Source: Acidovorax soli | GTDB lineage: Bacteria > Pseudomonadota > Gammaproteobacteria > Burkholderiales > Burkholderiaceae_C | Length of the DNA: 64,000 nt | Direction: 5' to 3' | NCBI RefSeq assembly: GCF_900107605.1 | Contig: NZ_FNQJ01000015.1 | Span: 20,399-84,398 of the forward strand | Part shown: positions 48,545 through 57,890 of the stretch, one piece after another | How the letters are laid out: each line of letters opens with the position of its first letter | Position numbering within the stretch: the stretch's first letter is position 1 | Position numbers and translations under genes: made by a program | The notes under the pieces: model-generated | Databases searched by the model: none | The model's input: only the letters and a program-made list of their open reading frames with translations | Told to the model about the DNA's origin: nothing

Positions 48545-50488
48545 TCACGCGGGCCGGGGACGCCGGGCTTTTGCCGAGTTCAGCGCAAAGCCCGCCAGGG
48601 CGATGACGAGCACCACGGCTTGTGCGATGGTGGTCTCCGCGGACGGGTAGATGCCAAGCACTTCGATGCGCGGCCAGTGGATCGGGCTGGCACTCAGCCA
48701 GCCAGCCTCCTGAAGACCCGCAACTCCCTTGCCGGCGAGCACGACGGCGAGCACCGCTACCAGGATCGAGCTGAGGCTGAAGAACTTGCCAATCGGCATG
48801 CGGGCGCTGGTGCGCAGCATGAACCACGCGAGGATGGCAAGGACGGCCATCCCGCCCAGCAGTCCACCGAGCAAGGCGCCGTTGTTGCCGTCACCGGCCA
48901 GTGCCGAGTAAAAGAGCACGGTCTCGAAGACTTCCCGATAGACCGCGATGAAAGACAGCGCGAACAGCGCCCACGCCGAGCGCCGCGTCATCGCTGCGGA
49001 GAGCTTGTCCTTCAGATAGGCCTGCCATTTGCCGGCCGTGCTCTTCTGGTGCATCCAGAGGCCGACACTCAGCAGAACGATGGCGGCAAAGAGTGACGAC
49101 AACCCTTCGGTCACCTCCCGGCTGGCACCGCTGATGCTCACGAAATAGGTTGCGGCGGCCCAGGTCAGGCCGCCGCAGGCCAGCGCGACGATCCAGCCGC
49201 CGTGGACGTAGGCCAGGACATCGCGCCGTTCGGCCTTCTTCAGGAAGGCCACCATGCCGACGACGATCAGCAGCGCCTCCACGCCCTCGCGCAGCAAGAT
49301 TGTGATCGACGCAATGAAGGTGGTCAGCGGGTCGGCCTTGTCCGCCCCCAGTTCGGTATCGACCTGGGCGAAGAGGTAGTCCAGCTTCTGTGCCGTGGCG
49401 TCGGCCTGTTCCAGCTTGCTGCCGGCGAGCGCGCCGCGATAGGCCAGCATGGCGTTTTCCACTTCGGTGAGCAGCGCCTGGTTGCGTGCGCGCAAAGTGG
49501 CTTCGAGCGGCTCGAAGCCATCCAGATAGGCGGACAAGCCCAAGCGCGTCGCGTTGGCCTGGTCGCCCGCGCGGGCTGCCGCAAGGCTCTCCTGCAGGCG
49601 CGTGCGGGCCAGGCCCAGTCCACCCGTGCCGTTGGCTGCGACAGTCACCTCTGGGTGGCTGCGGACGTAGGCAGTCAGGTCGCGTGCCGCGTCTGGCGTC
49701 ATCCGTTCGGACAAGGCCGCCTCCGTCAGCGTGGCTGCGGCTGCGAGATCGGGAAAAACGGCCTTGGCGGCAGCGTCTTTGCCCCAGGCCTGCTCACCGC
49801 GCGCACGCATGGCATTGTCGTGCGACAGCGTCCCGGCGAAAAATGCCAATGCCCACCGGTCCTCGTCGGAGAGCGTGGCGAAACTGGGCATCGAGGTGCC
49901 AGCCACGCCTTGAGAAACGACCTGGTACAGCGCGAGCACGCTGCGCGAGCGGGCACGGTCACGATCGGTGAATGCGATCGGCGGCGGGTCGAGTTTGGCG
50001 CCGAGTGGGCCGTCGCCTCGGCCGGTGGCCCCGTGGCAGGCCGCGCAGTTGGCCTCGAACAGCACTTTGGCGCGCGCAAGATCCGGCGGCTTGGCCGGCG
50101 AGAGCGGGAACGGATAGGCCTTCACCAGTGCCGCGGCCAGCGCATGGGCACTGCCGGCCACGGCCTTGGCGTCGGCTTTCGCGGCGATGAGATCGCCGAG
50201 CGCTTGGGCTTGCCGCTGCAGGTCCGGGAGCGCGGGTGTGCTCGGCAGTGCCGTGAGTTGCTGCGCCGCCGTCGCAGCAAACTCCTTCATTTCTTCGTAC
50301 TCGCTGGCCTTTTGAATTTGGCCATCGCTGACCGCGCCGCCGTAGTCGACCGCGAGGTAGTCCAGCAACTGCCAGGTCTGCTTGGCCTGGTCGCTGGCGG
50401 CAGGGTTGGCCGCCCAGGCGGGAGAAGCGGACCACAGCGCAAGCAGCGCGGCCAGTGCCATGAATCGCCTGGCGCAAAGTGAGAGCAT
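48545..50488 (-). CDS. FTR1-family iron/lead permease with cytochrome c domain (PbrT-like)
   Basis: 647 residues from the ATG at 50488 with a signal peptide (FMALAALLALWSASPAWA). A haem motif CAACH lies near residue 160 (FEANCAACHGATGRGDGPLG). The C-terminal half is FTR1: seven membrane segments with TILLREGVEALLIVVGMVAF and SFIAVYREVFETVLFYSALA, both with R-E-x-x-E. The fused form is found in PbrT (lead uptake) and in bacterial iron uptake. It shares a strand with the Cd/Pb regulator and is divergent from a P1B-ATPase, as in pbr operons. A Fur-like box overlaps its start, which points to iron. Substrate open. Confidence 0.88.
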   Translation of the reverse strand: MLSLCARRFMALAALLALWSASPAWAANPAASDQAKQTWQLLDYLAVDYGGAVSDGQIQKASEYEEMKEFAATAAQQLTALPSTPALPDLQRQAQALGDLIAAKADAKAVAGSAHALAAALVKAYPFPLSPAKPPDLARAKVLFEANCAACHGATGRGDGPLGAKLDPPPIAFTDRDRARSRSVLALYQVVSQGVAGTSMPSFATLSDEDRWALAFFAGTLSHDNAMRARGEQAWGKDAAAKAVFPDLAAAATLTEAALSERMTPDAARDLTAYVRSHPEVTVAANGTGGLGLARTRLQESLAAARAGDQANATRLGLSAYLDGFEPLEATLRARNQALLTEVENAMLAYRGALAGSKLEQADATAQKLDYLFAQVDTELGADKADPLTTFIASITILLREGVEALLIVVGMVAFLKKAERRDVLAYVHGGWIVALACGGLTWAAATYFVSISGASREVTEGLSSLFAAIVLLSVGLWMHQKSTAGKWQAYLKDKLSAAMTRRSAWALFALSFIAVYREVFETVLFYSALAGDGNNGALLGGLLGGMAVLAILAWFMLRTSARMPIGKFFSLSSILVAVLAVVLAGKGVAGLQEAGWLSASPIHWPRIEVLGIYPSAETTIAQAVVLVIALAGFALNSAKARRPRPA

Positions 50489-50497
50489 TCTTAATCT

Positions 50498-50516
50498 TTT
50501 AATGATATTGATTCTT
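50498..50516 (-). promoter_or_regulatory. Fur-box-like sequence before the FTR1-type gene
   Basis: TTTAATGATATTGATTCTT matches the 19-bp Fur consensus (GATAATGATAATCATTATC) at 14 positions by eye. It lies 10 bp upstream of the ATG at 50488. Confidence 0.55.
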
Positions 50517-50568
50517 ATTTTATTCACGCATCACGTTGCCACCCAAGTCAATATCAACTGGGGGGTAG

Positions 50569-51024
50569 TCACTTGACGCTGTGCGCTCCATGAACATGGC
50601 CGCTTCGACCCGTTGATTGGTGAGCACGACTCGATGCCGTGGACAACTCAGTCAGGATGCCGCATTGGCTGGCCTGCTGGGATTCACGGCAGTTCTCTCG
50701 CAAACTCTTGAGCTGTCGCTCCAGCGCCCTCAAATCTTTGATGCGGGCGGCTACGTGGCCGATGTGCTCATCGAGCAGGTCGTTCACCTGCGCGCAGTTC
50801 TCCTGAGGGGAGTCCTTGAAGCGCAGCAGCACCCGGATTTCGTCCAACGTCATGTCCAACCCTCGGCAGTGCCGAATAAACGACAGTCGGTCAACGTGCG
50901 TGCTGTCGTATACGCGGTAGTTGCCTTCTGTGCGAGCCGTTTCTGGCAGCAATCCTTCGCGCTCGTAGTAACGGATCGTCTCCACCTGGGTGTGCGTGGC
51001 CTTGGCCAGTTCGCCGATTTTCAT
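50569..51024 (-). CDS. cadR: Cd(II)/Pb(II)-responsive MerR-family regulator
   Basis: 151 residues from the ATG at 51024 (MKIGELAKATHTQVETIRYY). HTH and wing are as in CadR/PbrR. Metal ligands: Cys near 77 (PQENCAQVND), Cys near 112 (LRENCRESQQ) and Cys near 119 (ASQCGIL). The His-rich end (GRSGHVHGAHSVK) is shared with CadR. PbrR is also possible; the two cannot be separated by sequence reading. It is divergent from the P1B-ATPase gene. Confidence 0.92.
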   Translation of the reverse strand: MKIGELAKATHTQVETIRYYEREGLLPETARTEGNYRVYDSTHVDRLSFIRHCRGLDMTLDEIRVLLRFKDSPQENCAQVNDLLDEHIGHVAARIKDLRALERQLKSLRENCRESQQASQCGILTELSTASSRAHQSTGRSGHVHGAHSVK

Positions 51025-51074
51025 GTCCTTGCGTTCAGCGCTCGCTGGTTTTTCGTACTTCTCATTGTAGGTGC

Positions 51075-51105
51075 TTGACACTGTAGTGGATACAGGGTTT
51101 CCAAT
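51075..51105 (+). promoter_or_regulatory. cad/pbr promoter with CadR dyad
   Basis: TTGACA (51075-51080) is followed by a 19-bp spacer and TCCAAT (51100-51105). The dyad TGTAGTGGATACA (51082-51094) lies in the spacer. This is the layout of MerR-activated promoters. Confidence 0.75.
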
Positions 51106-51126
51106 TCAGCCAACAAGGAGAAATTC

Positions 51127-53364
51127 ATGAGCCCTGCCCACCAACGCCAACAAACGGACAGCGCCTGCGGCTGCGGGAGTGGCTGTTCGACGCCGCCCGT
51201 CGTGAGTCAGCCGGTGGTGTCTGAAGCGCCGGTGATCGAGTCACGGCGCTTCCGCATCGCAAACATGGACTGCGCCTCGGAGGAGTCGGAAATCCGCCGA
51301 GCGCTGGAGGGCAAGGCGGGAATTCGCAGCCTGCAATTCAATCTGGGGGCGCGAGAACTGGCCATTGCTGCCGATGATCCTGCCTTGCAGCAGGCGCTGG
51401 ACGCTATCCGCAAGGCGGGCTTTAAGCCGGAGCCCCTCAGCGGCGCAGGTCCGTCGGCTACCGCCGCCGCGGCTGCCCCGCCGCCGGGCTTCTGGACGAC
51501 GTGGGGCAAGTCGCTGGGTGCCTTGGGACTGGCGATGGTGGCCGAAGGCTTGGCATTCGCTCTTCCAGACAGCGGGCCGGTCAAGGTGCTCGGGATGGCG
51601 CTGGCCGCAGCGGCCATCGCGCTGTCAGGCTTCTCGGTCTACGGCAAAGGGCTTGCCGCGTTGCGGCAGGGCCGCCTGAACATCAACGCCTTGATGACTG
51701 TAGCCGTGACGGGTGCATTTCTGATCGGCCAGTGGCCCGAGGCCGCGATGGTGATGGCCTTGTATGCCATCGCTGAAGCCATCGAGGCGCGCGCCGTGGA
51801 TCGGGCGCGTGGCGCCATCAAGAGCCTGCTGGCGCTCGCGCCAGAGCAAGCCGAGGTGCGTCAATCGGATGGCAACTGGGAGCGCATCGGTGTCAAAACG
51901 GTCGCGGTGGATGCGGTCGTTCGCATTCGCCCCGGCGAGCGTGTTCCGCTGGACGGCATCGTGACCTTGGGCCAGAGCGCCATCGACCAGTCTCCCGTGA
52001 CGGGCGAAAGCCTGCCGGTGGACAAGGCGCCCGGCGATGAAGTCTTCGCCGGCACCATCAATCAGTCAGGAGCGCTGGAAATTCGCGTCACGGCCCCGGC
52101 TTCCGACAGCACGCTGGCGCGCATCATCCACGCGGTTGAGCAGGCCCAATCTTCTCGTGCGCCCACCCAACGCTTCGTGGACCGATTTGCGGCCATCTAC
52201 ACGCCCGCGGTGTTCATTCTGGCGGTGGCCGTGGCGCTGCTGATGCCGTGGCTCATGGGCTTGACCTGGATGCAGGCCATCTACAAGGCCCTGGTGCTGC
52301 TGGTCATCGCTTGCCCCTGCGCCTTGGTGATTTCCACGCCCGTCACTGTCGTCAGCGGTTTGGCCGCCGGGGCGCGTCGGGGCATCTTGATCAAAGGCGG
52401 TGTGTATCTGGAAGAGGCGCGCAAGATCAAGGCCGTGGCGCTGGACAAGACCGGCACCATCACCGAAGGCAAGCCCAAGCTGGTGGCCTTCGAGCCCGTG
52501 GATGCAGCACTCGGCCAGCAGGCCCTGGAGGGGCTGGCCAAGAGCCTCGCGGCGCGGTCGGATCACCCGGTGTCCAAGGCCATCGCGGACGGCGTGTCAT
52601 CCGCCGCGCAAGAGGTGGACGAGTTTCAGGCCGTTGCCGGGCGCGGCGTGCAGGGGGTGATCGACGGCCATACCTATGTGCTGGCCAATCACCGCTGGAT
52701 CGAAGAGCGCGGGCAATGCTCGGCTGAACTCGAAGCCCGACTCGCAGTGCATGAACAAGCGGGCCGCACCGTCACGCTGCTGGCCAGCAGCGAACGGGTC
52801 ATGGCCATCTGCGCAGTGGCCGACACCATTAAACCTTCATCCGCGCAAGCCGTGGCCGACCTGAAGGCGCTGGGCGTGACGCCGGTGATGCTGACGGGGG
52901 ACAACCTGGCGACGGCGCAAACCGTCGGCACCCAGGCGGGCATCGCCGAGGTGCGCGGCAACCTGCTGCCCGAAGACAAGCTGCGCGCCATCGGCGAGCT
53001 TCAGCAGCGCCTGGGCGTCACGGCGATGACCGGCGACGGCATCAACGATGCCCCCGCGCTGGCGAAGGCCGACATCGGCTTCGCCATGGGCGGCGCGGGC
53101 ACCCACACGGCGATGGAAGCCGCCGACGTGGTGGTCATGAATGACGACCTGCGCCGCCTGCCCGAAACGATCCGGCTGTCCAGGCGCACCCACGCTGTGC
53201 TGTGGCAGAACATTGCGCTCGCGCTGGGCATCAAGCTGGTGTTCTTGCTGCTGGCCATCTTCGATGATGCCTCCATGTGGATGGCTGTGTTCGCCGACAT
53301 GGGGGCGAGCTTGCTGGTGGTCTTCAACGGTCTGAGGCTGCTCAGGCAGCGGACGGGTCAGTAA
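51127..53364 (+). CDS. cadA: P1B-type Zn/Cd/Pb-exporting ATPase
   Basis: 745 residues; ribosome site AAGGAGAAATTC. A Cys-rich N-terminus (SACGCGSGCS) precedes one metal-binding domain with NMDCASEESEIRRALEGKAG; the D-C-x-x-E form is typical of Cd/Pb/Zn pumps. Motifs: TGES (SPVTGESLPVDK), the membrane CPC (VIACPCALVISTPV, near residue 397), phosphorylation site DKTGTIT (near 440), and TGDGINDAPALAKAD. It exports Zn(II), Cd(II) or Pb(II) from the cytoplasm. Activated by the divergent CadR-type regulator. Confidence 0.94.
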   Translation: MSPAHQRQQTDSACGCGSGCSTPPVVSQPVVSEAPVIESRRFRIANMDCASEESEIRRALEGKAGIRSLQFNLGARELAIAADDPALQQALDAIRKAGFKPEPLSGAGPSATAAAAAPPPGFWTTWGKSLGALGLAMVAEGLAFALPDSGPVKVLGMALAAAAIALSGFSVYGKGLAALRQGRLNINALMTVAVTGAFLIGQWPEAAMVMALYAIAEAIEARAVDRARGAIKSLLALAPEQAEVRQSDGNWERIGVKTVAVDAVVRIRPGERVPLDGIVTLGQSAIDQSPVTGESLPVDKAPGDEVFAGTINQSGALEIRVTAPASDSTLARIIHAVEQAQSSRAPTQRFVDRFAAIYTPAVFILAVAVALLMPWLMGLTWMQAIYKALVLLVIACPCALVISTPVTVVSGLAAGARRGILIKGGVYLEEARKIKAVALDKTGTITEGKPKLVAFEPVDAALGQQALEGLAKSLAARSDHPVSKAIADGVSSAAQEVDEFQAVAGRGVQGVIDGHTYVLANHRWIEERGQCSAELEARLAVHEQAGRTVTLLASSERVMAICAVADTIKPSSAQAVADLKALGVTPVMLTGDNLATAQTVGTQAGIAEVRGNLLPEDKLRAIGELQQRLGVTAMTGDGINDAPALAKADIGFAMGGAGTHTAMEAADVVVMNDDLRRLPETIRLSRRTHAVLWQNIALALGIKLVFLLLAIFDDASMWMAVFADMGASLLVVFNGLRLLRQRTGQ

Positions 53365-53384
53365 AACCGAACCTGGAGTTGAAA

Positions 53385-53687
53385 ATGGGAATCCTGGATC
53401 GAATTTTTGGTGGGCATGGCGGCGGCCACGGCGGGGGGCATGGCAGTTCCCACGGGCATAGCAATAGCCACGGCCACGGGAGCCCCAGCGGTCACGACTG
53501 GGGACGCAATCCAGCGCCTTCGGCCAGCGGCATCACATGCCCGCAATGCAAAGCGATCAATCCGCAAGGCGCTCGCTTTTGCAGCCAGTGCGGGACATCG
53601 CTGGTGCCAGCTTCATGTGCGAAGTGCAGCAGTGTCATTCCGACCGGCGCGAAATTCTGTGCTCAGTGTGGCAACGCGGTGATCTGA
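53385..53687 (+). CDS. His-rich double zinc-ribbon protein
   Basis: 100 residues; ribosome site CTGGAGTTGAAA. After MGILDRIFGG comes a His/Gly/Ser stretch (HGGGHGGGHGSSHGHSNSHG) that can bind Zn(II). Then two zinc ribbons follow: ITCPQCKAINPQGARFCSQC and SCAKCSSVIPTGAKFCAQCG. Small proteins like this occur beside zinc/cadmium exporters; storage or delivery of metal is a guess. It lies 20 bp behind cadA and 3 bp before the ZIP gene. Confidence 0.8.
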   Translation: MGILDRIFGGHGGGHGGGHGSSHGHSNSHGHGSPSGHDWGRNPAPSASGITCPQCKAINPQGARFCSQCGTSLVPASCAKCSSVIPTGAKFCAQCGNAVI

Positions 53688-53690
53688 GTC

Positions 53691-54383
53691 ATGGCGATCT
53701 CGGCCTGGATGTACACCTTGATCCCGGCAGCGGCCGCCATCATCGGCGCCGCAGTCGCGGTGAGCGCGCGCCCAGGGCCAACGCTGGTCAGCGCGATTCA
53801 ACACTTCGCCGCTGGCGTCGTGTTCGCGGCGGCGGCCGGCGAAATCCTGCCCGACATCATGCACCGGGGCTCGCCTTGGGCAACGTTGATCGGCGGCGGA
53901 ATCGGCGTCGCCACCATGCTGCTGGTGAAGCATTTGGAGGCGTTGGCGAAAGGGCCAGCCGGTCTCTTGACAGTGATCGGCATCGACATCCTGATTGACG
54001 GCTTGGTGCTCGGCATCGGGTTTGCGGCTGGCCCGAAGGTCGGCCTGCTGCTGACCATCGCCCTGACTATCGAGGTGCTGTTCCTTGGCTTGACGGTGGC
54101 CACGGAACTCGGCGAGAGCGTTCGCTCCCGTGCCAAGGTCGTTTGGATCACGGCTGCACTCGTGCTTTTGCTGCCAATCGGGGCTTTGCTCGGAGCGCCG
54201 GTGGCGTTGTTACCCAGTCCCGTCGTGACCGGCTTCTTCGCCTTTGGTCTGATTGCGCTGCTCTACCTCGTGACCGAAGAACTGTTGGTTGAAGCGCATG
54301 AGACGCCAGATCGCCCTTGGGTGACGGCGATGTTCTTTGTCGGCTTTCTGGCCCTGCTTCTGCTTGAGGAAGTCATCGGCTAG
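53691..54383 (+). CDS. ZIP-family metal transporter
   Basis: 230 residues, about eight membrane segments. The metal-site segments are ISAIQHFAAGVVFAAAAGEI (read with S-A-I at the start; H near 37, E near 50) and LLYLVTEELLVEAHETPDRP. ZIP proteins move Zn(II) or other divalent metals into the cytoplasm. It is unusual to find an importer beside an exporter, though PbrT-like uptake genes are placed in the same way. Part of the cadA unit. Confidence 0.82.
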   Translation: MAISAWMYTLIPAAAAIIGAAVAVSARPGPTLVSAIQHFAAGVVFAAAAGEILPDIMHRGSPWATLIGGGIGVATMLLVKHLEALAKGPAGLLTVIGIDILIDGLVLGIGFAAGPKVGLLLTIALTIEVLFLGLTVATELGESVRSRAKVVWITAALVLLLPIGALLGAPVALLPSPVVTGFFAFGLIALLYLVTEELLVEAHETPDRPWVTAMFFVGFLALLLLEEVIG

Positions 54384-54418
54384 TGGCGCAGGTGTCTCCA
54401 GAATGATGAACTCAAGTC

Positions 54419-54431
54419 TGTAGCTGCTACA
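54419..54431. promoter_or_regulatory. CadR-like dyad before czcI
   Basis: TGTAGCTGCTACA is a perfect 13-bp palindrome that matches the cadA dyad (TGTAGTGGATACA) at 10 of 13 positions. It lies 12 bp before czcI; no good promoter boxes flank it at MerR spacing. Confidence 0.45.
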
Positions 54432-54442
54432 CTATTGACCTT

Positions 54443-54796
54443 ATGCGCAAATGGCTGGCCATCGTTCTGTTGGTACTCATGCCGCTCCAATTCAGTTGGG
54501 CGGCGGCGGCCAGCTATTGCCAGCATGAAACCGGGGCCGCGGCCAAGCACTTTGGCCACCATGCACATCAGCACAAGGCCGCCGACGGCAAGGACGCCAG
54601 CCCTGATCCGACCAAGACCCTGGGCGGCGATCCTGATTGCGCGTCCTGTCATGCCGGGTGCTTCTCGGTCTTGTCTGGGGACGTCAAGGTGGCGTCGCCG
54701 ATCAGCCCGTCTCTGGATACGGCGTACCACCCGGAGCGCCTTGCAGCGCCTCCACCCGAACGTTTAGAGCGCCCTCAGTGGCGTGCCCTCGCCTGA
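54443..54796 (+). CDS. czcI: CzcI-like periplasmic protein
   Basis: 117 residues. The signal peptide (MRKWLAIVLLVLMPLQFSWA) is followed by ASYCQHETGAAAKHFGHHAH and QHKAADGKDA. A C-x2-C segment (DCASCHAGCF) follows. This is the CzcI pattern, a Zn-binding accessory of czc operons thought to tune their induction. First gene of the czcICBA unit. Confidence 0.88.
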   Translation: MRKWLAIVLLVLMPLQFSWAAAASYCQHETGAAAKHFGHHAHQHKAADGKDASPDPTKTLGGDPDCASCHAGCFSVLSGDVKVASPISPSLDTAYHPERLAAPPPERLERPQWRALA

Positions 54797-54962
54797 TCGG
54801 CGGGGAGCGCGTTCCTTTCCCTTCGTCATCACCTCTACCGTCGCGCATGGCGCGTCACGGTGTGCGGTCGGCTTCATGCGGCTGATGTGACGACGTTGCT
54901 GGCGATCATCTGGATCGCCCCCCGCCGATTCCCTCGTGTATTTCAAGTCACTGGAGAATCGG

Positions 54963-56279
54963 ATGTTGAAGGGTATTCACAATCACAACGCAAGGGCAAC
55001 GGCGGCAGGCTTGCTCCTTGCGTTCACGGCAGGGCTGGCTTTCGCCCAGCCGCTGCCAGCGCTACTGGGCAATGCCCAAAGCGGGGCGCAGACTGAAGCA
55101 ACGGCTCCACTGAGCCTGCAAAAAGCCATCGCGCTGGCTTTGGAAGCCAATCTTGACCTGACCGTCGCTCAGCGGGAAGTCGAGGCCGTGCAAGGCCAGG
55201 TGCTTCAGGCGCAAGCGCGCCGCAACCCCGAACTGGCGTATGCGCTTGAAGACCAGCGCACGCAAACCCGCACCCAAAGCGCGCAGATCAACCTGCCCAT
55301 CGAATTGGGAAGCAAGCGCGCCGCCCGCATCGCGGCAGCAGAACGAGGGCGTGACGTTGCGGTCGAAGAATTGAACGCACGTCGCGTCGAAATTCGCGCC
55401 GCCGTGGTCGCCGCCTTCTTCGAGGCGCTGGCCGCCCAGGATCGCACGGCCCTGGCCCAGGACAGCGTTGACTTGGCCAGGAAAGCGACGGACGCCGTTG
55501 CCAAGCGCGTGACGGCGGGCAAGGTTTCTCCGGTCGAGGAAACCAAGGCACGTGTGGCCGAGGCCGGTGTGCGGGTTGAACTGGCGCAGGCCCAAAGCGA
55601 ACAGCGCAGCGCTCGCGCACGGCTGGCCAGCTTGCTGGGGGCCAGCCCGCCTCAGTTCACCCAGGTGTCGGGCAGTGTGGATGATCTCCCGGTCGTCCCT
55701 TCGCTGGATGACATCCAGCAGCGCCTGTCGGCCTCGTCGGCATTGCGCCGGGCGCAGTTGGAAGTCGAACGCCGCAGGTCATTGGCTGACGTGGAGCGGA
55801 GCAAGCAAACGCCCGATGTCACGGTCAGCCTGGGCGTGAAGCGCCCGAACGAGCTTGCGCGCAATCAGTTGATGCTCGGCGTTTCCGTGCCGCTGCCTTT
55901 GTTCGACCGCAATCAGGGCAACTTGCTGGAAGCGTTGAAGCGTGAAGACAAGGCGCGGGACGAACTCCAGGCGCTGAACGTGCGCCTGAGCACGGACGTG
56001 CTTCAAGCCCGCGAGCGGCTGGCCTCAGTGCGCGGCGAGATCGACGTGTTGCAGCGCGAGGTGCTGCCGGGAGCCAAGAGCGCCTATGACGCGGCCACCG
56101 TGGGATTTGGCTACGGCAAGTTCAACTTCCTGGAAGTGCTGGACGCGCAGCGCACCTACTTCGCCGCCCAATCCCAATACCTCAAGGCACTGGCCGAAGC
56201 GCATCGCGCGGCGGCGGACATGGATCGCGTGATAGGCGCATCCGAACCCACGACCACCCCGCCCGTGAACAAGGAATGA
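54963..56279 (+). CDS. czcC: CzcC, outer-membrane efflux protein
   Basis: 438 residues from the ATG at 54963 (ribosome site TGGAGAATCGG). Signal peptide ends at GLAFAQP. TolC-like OEP domains: LSLQKAIALALEANLDLTVA and the second repeat with KREDKARDELQALNVRLSTD. GFGYGKFNFLEVLDAQRTYF is the CzcC-type end segment. Outer-membrane channel of the Co/Zn/Cd pump; czcB overlaps its end by 4 bp. Confidence 0.93.
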   Translation: MLKGIHNHNARATAAGLLLAFTAGLAFAQPLPALLGNAQSGAQTEATAPLSLQKAIALALEANLDLTVAQREVEAVQGQVLQAQARRNPELAYALEDQRTQTRTQSAQINLPIELGSKRAARIAAAERGRDVAVEELNARRVEIRAAVVAAFFEALAAQDRTALAQDSVDLARKATDAVAKRVTAGKVSPVEETKARVAEAGVRVELAQAQSEQRSARARLASLLGASPPQFTQVSGSVDDLPVVPSLDDIQQRLSASSALRRAQLEVERRRSLADVERSKQTPDVTVSLGVKRPNELARNQLMLGVSVPLPLFDRNQGNLLEALKREDKARDELQALNVRLSTDVLQARERLASVRGEIDVLQREVLPGAKSAYDAATVGFGYGKFNFLEVLDAQRTYFAAQSQYLKALAEAHRAAADMDRVIGASEPTTTPPVNKE

Positions 56280-57874
56280 ACATGAAACTCGACACGAACA
56301 AACTGAACGTCGGCAAGAAACAGTGGATCGCCATCGCCGTGATCGCCGCAGTGGGCATTGGACTGGGCGGCGCCATTCTCGGCGGCAAGACGGGCAAGAC
56401 CGCTGAAGGCGAGGGCCACGGCAGCCACGTTGAAGCCAAGGCCCACGGCGATGGTGAGCATCATGGCAAGACAAGCGATGCGCAGCACGAGGACGACAAG
56501 GGCCATGCGGATGGCGAGCACCATGAAGGGCCGGGCAAGGGGCCGCATGGCGGAAAGCTGTTCAATGAAGGGGATTTCGGATTGGAGGCATTGCTCGCCG
56601 AGGACGGAGGCGAGCCGCGTCTGCGCATCTGGCTGTACGACAAGAACAAGGCGCTGACCAGCAGCGCCGCCAAGGTCAGCGCCACCGTCACGCGCCTGAC
56701 TGGCGAGAAGCAGGTACTCAACTTCGCGCCCGACAAGGACAGTCTGTTGAGTCGCGAGACCGTACCGGAACCTCATGCGTTCGAGGTCAGCATCGTGGCG
56801 CAGACGGCCAACGCGCCTTTCACGTTCAGCTTCAGCCAGGAAGAGGGGAAAGTCGAACTCAGCGATGCGCAAATCAAGGCGGCATCCATCGGCATCGACA
56901 CCGCAGGGGCCGCAAGCATCAAGTCTGCCCTGCAATTGCCGGGCGAGATCCGCCTGAACGAAGACCGCACCTCGCATGTCGTCCCGCGCATGGCGGGCGT
57001 GGTCGAGAGCGTGCAGGCCAGCTTGGGACAAACGGTCAAGAAGGGACAGGTGCTGGCGGTCATAACCAGCCCGACCGCCTCCGAGCAGCGCAGCGAATTG
57101 CAGACGGCGCAAAAGCGGCTGGCTTTGGCTAAGACCACCTTCGAGCGCGAGAAGCGGCTGTGGGAACAGAAGATTTCCGCCGAGCAGGATTACCTGCAAG
57201 CCGGGCAGGCATTGAACGAGGCGCAGGTCGCCGTGGCCAACGCGCAGCAGAAGCTGTCTGCCGTGGGCCTGGCCCCAGGGTCTTCGGGCGGGCTGAACCG
57301 CCTGGAGTTGCGCGCACCCTTCGATGGCGTGGTGATTGAAAAGCACCTCAGCCTGGGCGAAGCCGTCAAGGAAGACGCTGCCGTGTTCACGGTGTCCGAC
57401 CTGGGCCAGGTCTGGGCGGAAATCAACGTGCCCGCCAAGGATTTGCCGCTCGTCCGAGTGGGCGAAAAAGTCAGCATCAAGGCCACGGCCTTCGATGCCA
57501 GCGCGCAAGGCACCATCACTTTCGTGGGCGCGTTGATCGGCGAGCAGACCCGCACGGCCAAGGCCCGCGTGGTCTTGGCCAATCCGCAGGGCGCGTGGCG
57601 TCCCGGCCTGTTCGTCAATGTGGAAGTGACCGCATCCGAGGCCAACGTGCCCGTCACCGTGGCCAGCGATGCGATACAGAGCGTGGGCGACAAGCCTGTC
57701 GTCTTCGTCAAGGTGAATGACGGCTTCGTGGCCCAGCCCGTGCAGTTGGGTCGCAGCGATGGCAAGCGCGTCGAGGTGCTGCAAGGGCTCCAAGCCGGGG
57801 CCGCGTATGCGGCGGCGGGCAGTTTCGTCGTGAAGTCCGAACTCGGCAAAGCCTCTGCCGAACACACCCATTGA
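56276..57874 (+). CDS. czcB: CzcB, membrane fusion protein
   Basis: 532 residues. N-terminal membrane anchor (WIAIAVIAAVGIGLGGAILG) and a His-rich segment (EGHGSHVEAKAHGDGEHHGK and DGEHHEGPGKGPHGGK), which binds zinc. Barrel and lipoyl parts follow (RMAGVVESVQASLGQTVKKG). It bridges CzcA and CzcC. 16 bp before czcA. Confidence 0.94.
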   Translation: MNMKLDTNKLNVGKKQWIAIAVIAAVGIGLGGAILGGKTGKTAEGEGHGSHVEAKAHGDGEHHGKTSDAQHEDDKGHADGEHHEGPGKGPHGGKLFNEGDFGLEALLAEDGGEPRLRIWLYDKNKALTSSAAKVSATVTRLTGEKQVLNFAPDKDSLLSRETVPEPHAFEVSIVAQTANAPFTFSFSQEEGKVELSDAQIKAASIGIDTAGAASIKSALQLPGEIRLNEDRTSHVVPRMAGVVESVQASLGQTVKKGQVLAVITSPTASEQRSELQTAQKRLALAKTTFEREKRLWEQKISAEQDYLQAGQALNEAQVAVANAQQKLSAVGLAPGSSGGLNRLELRAPFDGVVIEKHLSLGEAVKEDAAVFTVSDLGQVWAEINVPAKDLPLVRVGEKVSIKATAFDASAQGTITFVGALIGEQTRTAKARVVLANPQGAWRPGLFVNVEVTASEANVPVTVASDAIQSVGDKPVVFVKVNDGFVAQPVQLGRSDGKRVEVLQGLQAGAAYAAAGSFVVKSELGKASAEHTH

Positions 57875-57890
57875 TGCCGGAGCCACGCCC

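Noticed and set aside
53385..53520. Disordered frame only
   Set aside because: The His/Gly stretch is followed by two clear zinc ribbons, so it is kept as a real gene.
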